From NCBI GenBank assembly GCA_024734555.1, contig JANPWX010000072.1:3444420-3508419 (forward strand): 64,000 nt of DNA, read 5' to 3'. Below are positions 1-11,344 of the stretch, piece after piece. A program made the position numbers and the translations under genes. The DNA is from Trochalopteron elliotii (taxonomy: Eukaryota; Chordata; Aves; Passeriformes; Leiothrichidae). Position 1 is the stretch's first letter. Every line of letters begins with the position of its first letter. The notes beneath the pieces are model-generated. The model was not told the origin of the DNA, did not search any database, and saw only the letters and a program-made list of their open reading frames with translations.

Positions 1-306
1 GGGGAGCCGGCAGCGAGGCGGAGCGCCGCTGCCGCCGGGCTCCGGTTCTGGGGAGCGCTGCCGGCGCTCGGAGCCCGTCTCGGGCATTGCCCGGCCCCAC
101 CCCCGAAAGTCCACCGAGCCTTTCAGAACGGGCGGCCGTTCTCCCCGAAGACGGTGTTGTTTGCTCGGGACCAGAAAAAACCAGACGGACAGGGAGCCGC
201 ATCTCCAGAGGGGCCGGCACCCGGACCGCGGGTGCTCCGCGCAGCGGGACCCCCTCGCAGTTCTTGCCCTCGGGGTCGCATCCCCGTTCTCGTCCAGGAG
301 AGTGAG
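1..306 (+). other. Candidate non-coding first exon (5' partial)
   Basis: The GC-rich sequence ends at a plausible donor, GAG|GTGCGT, with GT at 307-308. A second possible donor, CTG|GTGAGA, has its GT at 419-420 and would extend the exon to 418. CpG density falls away past these sites. No coding frame here is recognisable, so it would be 5' UTR or a non-coding RNA exon. The host gene cannot be named from this sequence. Confidence 0.3.
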
Positions 307-480
307 GTGCGTTGCTGTCGCTGAGCCCCGGCTGCGGAGAGGCAGCCGCTGGCTCCAGAAGGTTTCGGAGGGTTTTGTCACACTTCAGCAAGTGAAGTTT
401 GCTCAGGCTCATCTTCTGGTGAGAGTAGAAGTGGCGTGAAAGGCACCGGCAGTTGTCTGAGAAACGTGGGTTTTCAGTGG
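1..480 (+). promoter_or_regulatory. CpG island edge, probable promoter / 5' UTR
   Basis: The first ~350 bases are very GC-rich with many CpG dinucleotides, in sharp contrast to the AT-rich remainder. This is typical of a vertebrate CpG-island promoter. The island is cut by the window start, so the transcription start may lie outside. There is no TATA box and no convincing initiator frame. The open frames at 87-305 and 161-439 look like GC-driven chance frames. Direction cannot be proved. The splice donors and the T>A, G>C skew downstream favour transcription on the + strand. If the gene runs on the minus strand instead, everything downstream would be its upstream flank. Confidence 0.65.
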
Positions 481-2673
481 GATGTTCGCGTGGTATGATT
501 TGAAACCCCGATGTGCTTTTATTCTCGCTGTTCTATTTAACTGGACTGTCTTCGGTCTGTGGCGTGACTGTATTTCGGCACTTTCTGAATTGGGCAGTTA
601 GAGTTTACCATTCCGCAGCGATGCAGATGGAAACACCTCAGTCAGTTGTAAACATCTATCGTTCTACGAGGATTGCTTGCCAGATAAATGACAACTATTA
701 AGGTTTGTTGTATCGTTCCAGATGCTGAGTGCGCATTGTAGATTGACACAATGATAATCTGCCCGGGATTATTCCTGGGGGGGCTGTCAGTGCATCTGCT
801 CCTTCAGCAAACTGGACTATGGGCGTGAGAGGTCTGGGTATGCAGGCACACGCAGCCTTGTGAAGACGGTTAGAATTTTCAAGATTATAGCTGTGAAAAA
901 TATCCTAAAACTAAAACATGTTGTTAAAGTTATAGTGATAGCATGTTCTAGGAGCCCTAAGGTAGTGCATCTGAAGGTCTTTCTGAAAGGTGACTAGCCA
1001 CTCTTGGTTTGAATTTTGGTGTGAAGCCTGATGTGATGCTAGCCCAGCTAGAGTGACGTGGATTTATTTTCCTTGTGGAAATTGCACTCAAATCTTACTT
1101 CTAGAAGTTTGAACATCTCCTGGTTGTTATATAAGGCTGACTCAGTTCAGTAAAGTTTGACTTAGAGTTGTTGAACTTGCTGTTGTCATATATATAACAC
1201 ATAGTCAATCAAAAGTGTATTGCTGCCTTGGAAGGCTAAGGTATGGCCTTTATTTAGTATAGTGAAAGCTGTTGGTAGATTTCTGGATTTTGTGCTGTGT
1301 TCCCACCTTTCTCTCCAGCAGGTACCAATAATGTAACTTTATTACATTTACTAACGAATTCATCTCATTTTCTCATTTTAATGCTGAACAGCTGTGAGGA
1401 GTCCTGCTGAGAGCTAAGGTTTTGCTCTAGAGTGTGGCAATTTACTTCTCTGTTCGAGAGGTTGTTTTGAAGTAAGCAGTGTAAACACTGGCTTCTGAGT
1501 TGTACTGTTTATTCCTCGGGATGTTGTAACAGATTTGTTTTGGTTGACAAAGCTGAAGGCATTAATATCTGAAGTGTCTCATTTCTTTTAATCTTTAACT
1601 AGTGCTGTTTTCATAAAATACTTACAGGTAGTAGGAGTGCCTGTGCACTTTGTAATGATCCATAAACATGGTTGTAGCAGGTTTGTTGTACTCATTTCCT
1701 GCTGGGCAGAGATGCAGAGGGTGGTAACTATGTATTGCTGCTGTTTTCAGAAGAAAGAGTTGTGTGGTCGTTTGTTTTTCACTTTCTTTTCCCCCAGCTA
1801 CTTAGGGAACCCACGTGGATTCTGACTTCTGTTGATATAGTCTTGTACAAATAAGAGATTTTCAATAAATGAAGTTCATTACTTTTCAGGGAGTAACTGT
1901 ACACTACAATCTATGAACTGCAGAAATACAACATAACTCTCCTGCAAATTTTGGCTTTTGTTAGAAGTTGCATGCAGGAATTCAGCCAAGGGAGCAGCTG
2001 AGCTTCTGGGGTGAGCAGGAGCAGCAAGACCCGTTTCTGCCCTCTGGTCTGCAATAGCTTTATCAGCAGCGTTGGCTAGGTCTGATTTCTGTGCTGTGGG
2101 ACACGTAAGTGGATTGCTGATACTACTATCAGTTGATAGTAGGTGTGTACTACCAATACTCTGTTGATAGTGGGGAGGAGGGTGTGTGAAATCTGATACT
2201 GTGCTACTTCATGTAAAGCAGTATCTAGTGATTGGTTAGTATGTTGTGATGATGGACTTCTGAATAGCAGTGAAATATGATTCAGCTCTAGATTTAACAT
2301 CTGGTTTATAAAATTTTGATATGTTCTTGATGTTTGGTAATGTATGTTCTGAAGTTACTATGGCTCCTGAGATGAATTACTATTGCTTTGGCTGTAATTA
2401 TAGGAAGCAGCACTGAGGAGCTTCTCCTTTTCTGTAACATCATTTTATGGAAATGTTTAATGGGCATTCTTGTGAATGCAGAGTTCTCCAAATTATTGTT
2501 AATCAGTCTGTTTCTCTTTATTATCATCCATTTATCCATTCTGGCATGTGTATGCATTCCGATTTGGAAACAGTGTTATGTTACAGGCTATATGTTCCTT
2601 CTCTCCTAATGTGTTTTGCCAAGCTGTAGCTGCTGCAAAAGAACAAGTTCCTGAGGTTTTCTGTTTTGTTTGG

Positions 2674-2694
2674 TTTTTTTTTTTTTTTTTTTTT
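2674..2694. repeat. T21 homopolymer
   Basis: An uninterrupted run of 21 T, inside a wider T-rich stretch that also contains TTTTTGTT motifs. It could be the reverse-strand poly(A) of an old insertion or simple slippage. No element body is recognisable next to it. Confidence 0.9.
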
Positions 2695-4761
2695 GTTCTG
2701 TTTTTGTCAAGCACCATAAACATTTTTTCAAACTGACCCTTTTAAGGTATGTTTGCCAACTATTGGCAGTAGGCTGGATTTAATTTCCAGGCTGCAGCAT
2801 TGCAGCTGTGACCCGTGAAAGGCAGGTGGCACTCTGCTATCTGCAGTTCTTACAGACACCTGGGGAATGCCACAGCCCGAGCTGTGCACTTCAGGTATGG
2901 TTTGCTGTTAAATCTCTTGTTGCTAAAATGGCAAATTGTTTTCAGAAAAAAACAAAAAAGAAAAGAAAAGAAAAAAGTTGGGGCTTTTATTTTAGTTTCC
3001 TTTATAAATATGCCCTAGGATTTATATAAGAAATTTGCCAGTTTGCATTTAACTATAGCACATTTGGTTAACATTTGTCAGGAAGGTAGCAAATGTAAAC
3101 CAAGTTAATGATCCCCAAAGTGCAGTCTAATTAGTGTCCTCTTGATTTTTTTGCTAGAATGTATATTCCAAAGTATGAAGCATGCAAATCTTTTGTCATT
3201 TAGTGAATTTGTTCATGCATCTCTTCTCAAATTTGTATTTTCCCTGGGAAACTTTGATGCAATCCAGTTGTCTGCTGAATAGTATGAACTCTTCATCTCC
3301 ATACATAAATATATTAATAAAATTTATTTCTGTTTGGGGAGGTTGATTGTGGAAGAAATTTCCTAGTGTCCCAGTATATATTAGAAAGTCAGGCAACTCA
3401 CAAAAAGCTGATGTTTGTCAGTGATAGTTGCAGAAAACTGGGGTTGATACCTAGTCTGCACTGAGGCCTTTGCAGTGAAACTCTTGAGTTTAACTCAACT
3501 GTTGAAACTTATCTTTTCAAGTATTATCTTTTCTTTGCCAACAGTTTGAAATACTTGTTCAGAAAGTTTAAATGCTGCGTAGTATTTTAGCTGTGCTATC
3601 ATTTCCAGACTTATCTCAAATTAGTTTATCTGTGTCATGAAATTTCTTGCATGATAGCCAGCTTTTCATTCCTTTTCCAGGTTTTCTTTTTAAAATCAAG
3701 GTACATCCCTGACCTCCAGTATTCCTTAGAATTGTTGGATCTTAATTTCTGATAGAACTGGTCAATCTTTTCATGGTTACCAACCTCAGTAATAGAGATC
3801 AGTTTCGTTTAGGGGATGTTGATTGAGCAGCTCTGAATCTTTGGCATATGATATTCGAATTTTTTAATCCCTTGCTAGATGAATAGCAACAGGCATCCAT
3901 TTTGCAGTATTTGTTTGGTTTAGGAGAAGCTAAGAGAAATTGTAACTTTGAAAATACAGAAATGCAGCCTTTTACTCTTCTCTCTCTGTAATACTGGGAT
4001 ATGTTCTTAGGCATAACTAAAAACATGTGATGAATGAATTAGACAATGTGTGATGGCTGCAGGATTGGCCTATAATGTGAATTGAGTGGGCTGAAGAAAT
4101 GGGCTGTACTGTGAATCTTATTGATTTTCCCACTTCTTTTCCTCCCCTCTCTCCAAATTTCAAAATTGAGCTGCTGTCTTTGGTGCTGTTGTCCTTCTCT
4201 GAATTGCTAGTCTAGTTGGAAATCCAGAATGCTATTGAAATGTGCTTTCTTGTTAGATTTAAGTTTAACTGGGTATCAGGAATGCTTAATGTAAAGTTAA
4301 CTATAAGGCCTCTGTAGCTAGGGAGAGAATATTTTAATAATTTTGGGCCCTGTTCTTCTGACCCACAGTAATCTTATTGCCAAATCAGTCATTTCTGTTA
4401 CTAGTGAACCCTACAGACAAAGGCATGAGAATAAGTATTTGTAGTTTTAAAAGTTATTACGCAGTTGTTCTTCACTGTGTTTTCTTCGGCATACAGTCTC
4501 TTCAGAAATTGTCTTTTTCTTTCACAGTTTGTACATGTTTTTTCACCACCTCTGTCATTTCTGTGACCTGCTTTTGCTGGAAACCCACTAACATTTGCAT
4601 TGGCAAACCCTAGTTATGAAGGGTACCCTGGAAGCATGGCTGAAATGACCTTGTTGTGGGAGAAAATGTATGGGATTAAACCATTTCTGTTGACTTTGTC
4701 CCATAGTGAAATCACCTTTACTTGAGGAAAAACTTCTGACCTTGCCAATTATAGGACGACA

Positions 4762-4809
4762 GGTCATATGTATTGCTTTGTGTCTGGTCATATGTATTGC
4801 TTTGTGTCT
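4762..4809. repeat. Perfect 24-bp tandem duplication
   Basis: The 24-bp unit beginning GGTCATATGTATTGC occurs twice head to tail (4762-4785 and 4786-4809) without a mismatch. The identity of the copies suggests a recent duplication or a polymorphic two-copy minisatellite. Confidence 0.9.
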
Positions 4810-6548
4810 CTCAATGTCTGGCAGAGTTTTAGGGCTTCTTTACTAAGTCCTAATCAAACTGAAGACTGTGAAAAGAAATTATCCACAGTCATTGGGCTGT
4901 TACATTGCTTGACATGAGTTCAGTTCCTAATGGTCTCTTCTCTTGATGGTCTCGCTTTCTTATTCTGAACTTGCAATAGGGATATATGGTTGCTTTCTTA
5001 GTTTTTGTCATATAAACTGTGTGTGTGTAGTCCAAATTTTAGCTGCTTCTCATGCTCCAGTGCACACATTTCCTTGTTGCTTTTTAAACCTAAGCAATGA
5101 TACTGATATATTTAGGACACACTATGTACACAAAATTGTTACTAGTGTCAGATGTTGTGTTACCCAATGCTGCAAAATGGAGCTCCTAGCTTAGCCAAAA
5201 GATGGGATTTCAGCTTTGAATAGTTTTCTGCTAGTGCTGTTCAAGGTGTATCAGCCTGGGGTAAGCCAAGATCCTGATGACTCCTATGATCCTGATCAGT
5301 AGCTGTGATGCTGAAGTTGCTAAAGATCATGTTGATACTGTTGTTTGTTGTGATCATTTTCTGACCCTGTAAATCCATGTCCTGGCTCTCACTTCATAAT
5401 ATACTTCAGAAAAACCCAACCAACCATAAAATGGCCTTAATCCCTGTCCACTATTAACAACTTCCTTTGTGACCTGAACACCATGGTATGCCGTGATTCC
5501 CAAAGGCAGGCAGATATAGATGGAGAATGCTGTGCCATCAAAGAGTGCTGTTGTAGTTTGTTGTCCACTTTGGAAATTCTGGGACTGTGTCAGTCCATTG
5601 CCTACTGGGTCCTTTTAGTTGTGCTAGTGTAGCTATTTGTGTGGAATCAGTGTAAACAGTGTTAGGGAACTGATCATCTTAAAACTTTGCCTTTGAAGTA
5701 CCCATGGCCACTGATCCCAGGCTCTGCAGGCATTGATTTCAGTGTAACTGCAGTTGTGCAATGACTCCTGTCATGTGGGGAAGGAGGGGAATGGAGGATT
5801 GTGTGTGTAGAATAAAATTCTGATTGGTCCCTCAAATAACAATGAAATGTGGAGGATTTTGCCTCAGTGTTTTAGACGGTAACCAGACAGCTTTTTGTTA
5901 TGTCAGCTTTGTGACAGGCATCAAGCTCTCTTGTGGAGGCTGCAAACGGACTGAGGCACAGCTTTATGCCTATCTTCACCAGCAGTCTAAACTTGCCTCC
6001 TGAGGAGTGAGGTACCTGGGAGGCAATGCCTCATTGCACTGCCCTTGAGTGTGTCAGAAGTGGAGAAATTCAGGGGATTAATCTGTTAAATACTGAAGTT
6101 CAGTCTTCCAGAATTTGTCTGCCAGATCTTACTCTGCTGAAAAATGATAATGGATTCTGATACATGCTGTTGGAATTGGTAGTAGAAAGCCACAAAACCC
6201 TTCTACATTTATGTGCCAGGAGCATGACTTCATGTGTACAGTTCTAGAGACATGCAACAAGTCAAGTTGGTGAAGATAAATTTCTCTTGATGTATATGAG
6301 TAGAAGTCCGAAAATGCTGCTGCCCTTGGCTCTGGAGACTTGTCTAGCTGATGTAATTCTGTTGTAAGGCTTGGTCAGATTTTACAGACTTTCTTGAATT
6401 GTCCAAGAAGGCTGCTGGATTTTCCAGTTTATCTTCTGTTGCTTTCCTAAATGCATAGTGTCAGACTCTTTACCTAAGCATTAGTTAAATCTTTAATATA
6501 GAAGGCAACCCAGTGAAGCCTGGGCATCATCCTTTAATGGCTGGTTAC

Positions 6549-6549
<1 letters not shown>

Positions 6550-6581
<32 letters not shown>
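6550..6581. repeat. A32 homopolymer flanked by TTACC direct repeats
   Basis: An uninterrupted run of 32 A. TTACC lies immediately before it (6545-6549) and recurs just after it, following GTAA. The arrangement resembles a target-site duplication around a poly(A)-only insertion, but five bases is weak evidence. Slippage expansion is the simpler explanation. Confidence 0.85.
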
Positions 6582-6585
<4 letters not shown>

Positions 6586-8556
6586 TTACCAACCTCAGCA
6601 AAAAGAGATCTGGGCTCTAGAGCTGAATTGCTATTGTTTTTGCCATGGTTGTCTATTGTTTTAAATTAAATTAATGGTCTGAGTGGAGGAACTTGATTTT
6701 TTTCCTCGAGTATTCTTTCTTTAAGCGAGTTTGCAAGTAGCTTTGATTAGAAAATTCCATTTTTGCTCACTTATCTATAAGTGTCAGGGGAGATTGTTTT
6801 GCAAGTTTATTTAATCTGAAGGCCAACGAGATCAGTATCGAAGTTTGAAGAAAAATAATCTTGAACTAGAGGTAAACACTTAATTCTGATATTTAACTTG
6901 AGTCTTTATATTTTTCTCTCAAAGCTATAATCATAAAGTGCTCTTAAAATAACTTGAGCAAAGATGTTATTTTTCTTAGAGTACCCCCATGAACTCATTT
7001 CTGGCAGTGGCTGTCTGCCTCTTGGGAAAAGGACACATTAGTCTTTTTATAGGATGACTGTTGACAAAGCTTATCCTTCAACTTCACTTGTATAGCTGCT
7101 GTGTTGTAATTGTTTTTTTTTACCAGAAGGCTAAAAAAAGAACTAGTTTGCTGTGGAGGCATAACACTAATATCGTAATAAGAAGAAATATAGGAAATAT
7201 AGGACTTGTTTAACTGGAAATATAGGGAGCTCCATTCATTTATGAGGAACAATTCACGTGCTTAACTTACCTTTCAGATTTACTGTGAGTTCTGTACAAA
7301 TCAGACCTGATTTATAATTGCACGTGTTTATTTATTTTTGGGATTTAGCATTTCCCTTGAAAAAGTAATTTAAACAGGAGGTTTGGGTTTCTTTTTTCTC
7401 TGCTACTCTCATCAACCTTGACCTTTTTTATAAGCTCCAAATTTCTAACAATGCCAACACTGAAAATTTTTGGAAATGGCATTCAAAATAAGTGGAGCAG
7501 TTAACACCAGGCCTGTTCCCAGCTCTCTGCACACCCTGACACCTTCAAAGATTTATCTATACCTATAGATCTAGTCTAGAGAACCTGATTACAGATGAGA
7601 CCTGAGGATCTAGAGATTTCTGGTTTTAACTAGCAGCTTTAGTTTGCTTCTTGTTGAGTTGCAGGTTGCTTGTCTTCTCTTGCCCCTTTCTACATTGTGA
7701 AAAGTGTTGCTTTATGACATCTGAGTAGTTTGTCGTCTTCTTGAGTATTTGGGGACTAAAACTTTCCAAGCCTTACAAGAATTTTTTTGCACATGTTGAA
7801 TGTTCTTGCTTCCACATAAAACCTTTTTTCTGTAAATCAATCTTCATTTGAATAATAATGTTTCTATGTTTGTATTAATATCTATAGATGATAATTGGAA
7901 TTATCAGTCTTCGAAAAAAACTGTTCCTGAATATCCTTAGTGTTGTCTTTTAGGTACTTCTAATGCCACGTTTCATCCCAAAACATTAAGAACCACAGAA
8001 AAAACTCACAACCTCTGGCTTCATAGTGACATCTGGGTTTACTTCCATAGTTGTCCTAAAAACATTAGGGTTGTGTGAACTGGAATGCTCATAGGAGCCT
8101 TACTTTTGTGACTGAGTGGTAAGGATTTGAGTTAACAAGAATTAGTATTATATTGTTCAGGTTTACGTGTCATACTGTGACTGAAAGGAGTTTGGAATTG
8201 CTCTGTCAGACAGCTGACTAGGCAGAAAGTGATGAGATAATCTCTTCAGTTTTAGCAATGGCAACAGATGTATAATAAACTAGTAGTTTGTTCTTCTGAA
8301 ATGTTTCATTTGGCTTCTTTTTGCCACAGTAGTTCCCAAGATTCACCATTTAAACAGCATTTGGACTTGTAACTGTAGTCTTTATGTTGCTAAATGTGAA
8401 ATATGTAAAATTTTCTTAAGAAAGAATGTTCATTGATGTTTAATCTTTGTGTACTTTTAAGCCTAATCAACCAGAAGGGAGATTTAATCCATGAAACAGA
8501 GAGCAGCTAACAAGCAAATTCTAAGTGATGTCCAGGTGTTAGAAGAACAAATTACT

Positions 8557-9168
8557 TGTTGGTAGAATTGCCTTGTTAAGGTTTAGGGCTGGACATGCTT
8601 GAGTGATCTCAGACCTAGGGGGAGGTTAACAAAGCTTGGGGAGAAGGATATCCACCATTGATATTGAACACACGGAATGTAGAATTTAAGGGCTGTGAAG
8701 ACATCTGGCAAAACTCCTAAGACAACAAAGAAACCAACAAAGCCAACTTAGCAACTGTGCTGAAATCAACTCTGTCTGGGTAAAAGGTAATTCTGGCAGG
8801 GGCAGATTGTGGCCACCAACTCATGGACCACTGACCCGAGAAACCCAGAGACTCAAGAGTCTCTTCTGAGAGAGAAGACTGAGCATGGGACTAATTAGCT
8901 TGGGAAGCAAGAGAATAATTTACCCATAGAAGATAGAATATTAATTAATTAGAGAACTATGTAACTTGTGGCCAATGAACGCTAATTCTTTTGTTTGCTG
9001 AAATGTATAAATAGTAAAAAGTTTCGATAGTTGGCATGCTTGACTTGCGTAGTATCACTGAGCACCCAGGCTTGTGCTACTCTGAAATAAATAAGCAATA
9101 TCTGTCTTGAGTGTGTAACTATTGGCTTGTTGCACACTGGGTAATGAATCCATTTTTTCTGGACAACA
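8557..9168 (+). mobile_element. ERV-type LTR (solo or 5' LTR), probably ERVL-like
   Basis: This ~600-bp block has the order of signals expected of an LTR. There is a TATA box, TATAAATAG (9006-9014), then a poly(A) signal, AATAAA (9086-9091), then a U5-like stretch ending in ...GGACAACA at 9168. About ten bases later comes TTGGCCCCAGGAACTC, which resembles a primer-binding-site region. The 5' boundary is uncertain: TG at 8557 and TG at 8574 are both possible. I found no matching target-site duplication. Bases 9169-9480 might be the start of a retroviral leader, but no gag frame survives. Confidence 0.55.
9006..9014 (+). promoter_or_regulatory. TATA box of the LTR
   Basis: TATAAATAG lies 80 bases upstream of the AATAAA at 9086-9091. 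The spacing fits U3 promoter, R region and polyadenylation in an LTR. Confidence 0.5.
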
Positions 9169-9610
9169 TTTACATGTTGGCCCCAGGAACTCATCAACAG
9201 AGAAAGCTGTTGCATCAATTTTCCATTATCCAGCTTTTTTGGGGGTATGCTTAGCTGCTCAAAAATGAATAGAAATACAGCATCCTTGCCCCAAGGATGG
9301 ATGGAATACAGCATCTATGGATGGAATTGGTTTTGTCTGGTAAGATCACTCCCAGTGCATTCCACTGCATGGGCAGTGAAGGATGCAAGTCAACATGCAG
9401 AATCATTGAAATGGTAAGATACTTCTCATACTTCCGGCAGTAATATTTTCATACTTGCAGTCCTATAGAAAAGATTTTGGAGGCTCTGTAATTTGTATTT
9501 AAATATCATCTCTGAACTATGTTTTCTTTCAACCTTCCTTACTCAAAGTTCTACTTCAGTAAGTCCTGAAAGATTTACTGCTAACTCTTGCCAAGTTTCT
9601 AATATTTCCA
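9169..9610 (+). other. Post-LTR sequence, possible retroviral leader remnant
   Basis: The segment starts with a primer-binding-site-like motif. It also holds an imperfect short duplication around ATACAGCATC (near 9275 and 9306), with GGATGGATGGA nearby. No coding frame was found. It may be the decayed internal 5' part of the element at 8557, or unrelated unique DNA. Confidence 0.2.
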
Positions 9611-10019
9611 GACCTGTTGGAATGAGCCCAGAGGAGAGCAGAGCTGGAGCACCTCTTCTGTGAGGACTAAGGAACTTGGAGCTATTCAGCCTGGAGAAGA
9701 GAATGCTCTGGGGAGACCTTGTGGCACCTCACAATAACTAAAAGGGGCCTACAAGAAAGCTGAAGAGGGACTCTTTGCAAGGGCATGTAGTGACTGGACA
9801 AGGGGGAATGGCCTTAAGCTAAAGGAGAGCAGATTTAGATTAGATATTAGGAAGAAATTCTCTACTGTGAGTGAGAGTGATGAGGCACTGGAACAGATTA
9901 CCCAGAGAGGTTGTGAACTTCCAGTCCCTAGAGGTGTTCAAGACCAGTCTGGATGAGGCTCTGAGTAACCTGGTCTGCTGGAAGGTTCTCTGGCCATGGC
10001 AGGGGGTTTGGGACTAGGT
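9611..10019 (+). mobile_element. CR1 LINE 3' fragment, older copy interrupted by a second CR1
   Basis: The sequence follows the avian CR1 3' region: GCAGAGCTGGAGCACCTCT, TTCAGCCTGGAGAAGAGAA, TTAGATATTAGGAAGAAATT and CATGGCAGGGGGTTTGGGAC. It is 5'-truncated, as CR1 copies normally are. It breaks off at GTGATCT (10018-10024). Its missing 3' tail resumes after the inserted copy at 10343. Only the 3' end of the reverse-transcriptase/3'UTR region is present, so it cannot be autonomous. Confidence 0.9.
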
Positions 10020-10024
10020 GATCT

Positions 10025-10337
10025 ACCTTGAAAGGAGGTTGTAGCAAGGTAGAGGTTGGCCTTTTGTCCCAGGCAACTAGCAACAGGACAAGAGGAAGTG
10101 GCCTCAAGATGGGCCAGGGGAGGTTCAGGTTGGACATCAGGAAGAATTTCTTCACTGTGTGGGTGATTAACCATCAGAATGGGCTGTCCAGGGAAGTGGT
10201 GGAGTCACAGTTTCTGAAAGTGTTCAGGATGCCACTGGATGTGACACTTAGTGCTGTGGTTTAGTAGTCAAGGGGATGTTCCCTCAAAGGTTGGAGTGAA
10301 TGACCTTGGAGGTCTTTTCCAATCTTAATGATTCCAT
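10025..10337 (+). mobile_element. CR1 LINE 3' fragment inserted into another CR1
   Basis: A second, differently diverged CR1 copy. Diagnostic stretches are GTCCCAGGCAACTAGCAACA, GGTTCAGGTTGGACATCAGG and TGACCTTGGAGGTCTTTTCC, followed by a TGATTCCAT tail. GATCT lies on both sides (10020-10024 and 10338-10342) and looks like the target-site duplication. The copy cuts the older CR1 in two, so it is the younger insertion. Confidence 0.85.
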
Positions 10338-10342
10338 GATCT

Positions 10343-10387
10343 TTAAGATCCCTTCCAAACCTAATCATTCCATGGTTTAATGATTCT
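10343..10387 (+). mobile_element. 3' tail of the interrupted older CR1
   Basis: TTAAGATCCCTTCCAAACC followed by a degenerate ATTCCATGG...ATGATTCT tail. This is the continuation expected directly after GTGATCT in the CR1 copy that stops at 10019-10024. It shows that one element was split by the second. Confidence 0.8.
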
Positions 10388-10740
10388 GGTGTCTTATGCA
10401 GTGTGGCATAAAGAAAGCTGGAAACACAAGCTAATTGCCTTCCTCTGGCATTTCTGTTACAGGCAGCTGCCTGTAACCTGTAGGTGATGTGTTCCATTTG
10501 CTCAAGGTTCTGACCATTCAAAGGAAAATTAAGTATAGCACATCTCTGTAGTAAAATTACAGTGTTGATAGGTACTTTAGTAATGTGTGACAAATGTATA
10601 TGAATTAAATGAACTCTGTGCTAGACAGAACTCATTTGAGCAATAATTTCTGTGTAGCAGTTGTTGAGTGGGGTTCAGTGACCAAAATTATTCTATCCAG
10701 ATAACTGGTTCATCGTAATGTTCCCTCCTGACAGTAAAAC

Positions 10741-11344
10741 TTATCTACAATTTAAAAGATTCATATTAATAGTAAAATGTATCTGTGACACTTGTAATTT
10801 CCTAATGAACTCTTTGCAAACAGAATTTATAAATGCTTCCTGGCTTACTCTATGAATGGTCAAAATTAACTTCACCTTACAGTTCTTACACATATTTGTA
10901 GGGGTGCTTGCTTGGCAGTAGGGTAGGCATTTTTTTCCCCTCTCTACACTCATGCATTCACCACATTTTTACAGTCCATTCCAGTTTGCCAAGCAGTGGC
11001 ATTGGCTAGATCATAGATAAGATCTTCATTTGTATAGTCAAATTGCTGTAGTATCCCACAGAATGACAGTGAAAGGCTAGGGAGGCCTTTCTGCTGGGAA
11101 GAACTTACCAGCTTCAGTGCAGTGGTTAGTACACAAGATTGTTCCAAAGACAAAGTGAAGCGAAACAGAGATAAGGACACTGTTCTCATAGCTGATAGTG
11201 CTATTTTGAGCTCTGAAGAGTTCATCGCTTTGAAGAACAAAGCAGTATTGGTATCAAATATTGATTGTGTAATATCCAAAATTCATAATCTTCTTAACTT
11301 TATTCTGGCGAGTTGCACTGCAGGGATAAATGCAGCAACCTTTG
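10741..11344 (-). other. Unrecognised minus-strand open-frame remnant
   Basis: Two minus-strand frames abut: 109 codons (11279 down to 10950) and 70 codons (10953 down to 10741). They overlap in an ATGA. The first frame extends upstream through one in-frame TGA toward a strong minus-strand acceptor (pyrimidines then CTCTCCAG, ending at 11345). A minus-strand donor, CTG|GTAAGT, sits inside the frame (exon side ending at 11109). Composition looks protein-like, with helical stretches and a cysteine-containing second frame. However, every frame of the would-be exon 11109-11344 contains a stop, so it is not an intact exon. It may be a decayed pseudogene, a retroelement relic or chance. I cannot assign a family. 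Confidence 0.15.

Larger units (their letters stand above)
481..8556. other. Intron-like non-coding DNA
   Basis: AT-rich, stop-dense sequence with no recognisable gene. It holds a 21-nt T run (2674-2694), a 24-bp tandem duplication (4762-4809) and a 32-nt A run (6550-6581). The short open frames show no domain or credible splice structure. I see no diagnosable transposon here, though old diverged copies could be missed by eye. Confidence 0.6.

Noticed and set aside
87..439. Two overlapping + frames in the CpG island (72 and 92 codons).
   Set aside because: Arg/Pro/Ser-rich composition is expected of any GC-rich sequence. No conserved motif was seen, and the first frame ends just before the likely donor.
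9928..10593. Several minus- and plus-strand frames of 75-110 codons.
   Set aside because: They lie over, or partly over, the CR1 nest and translate non-coding or antisense CR1 3' sequence.
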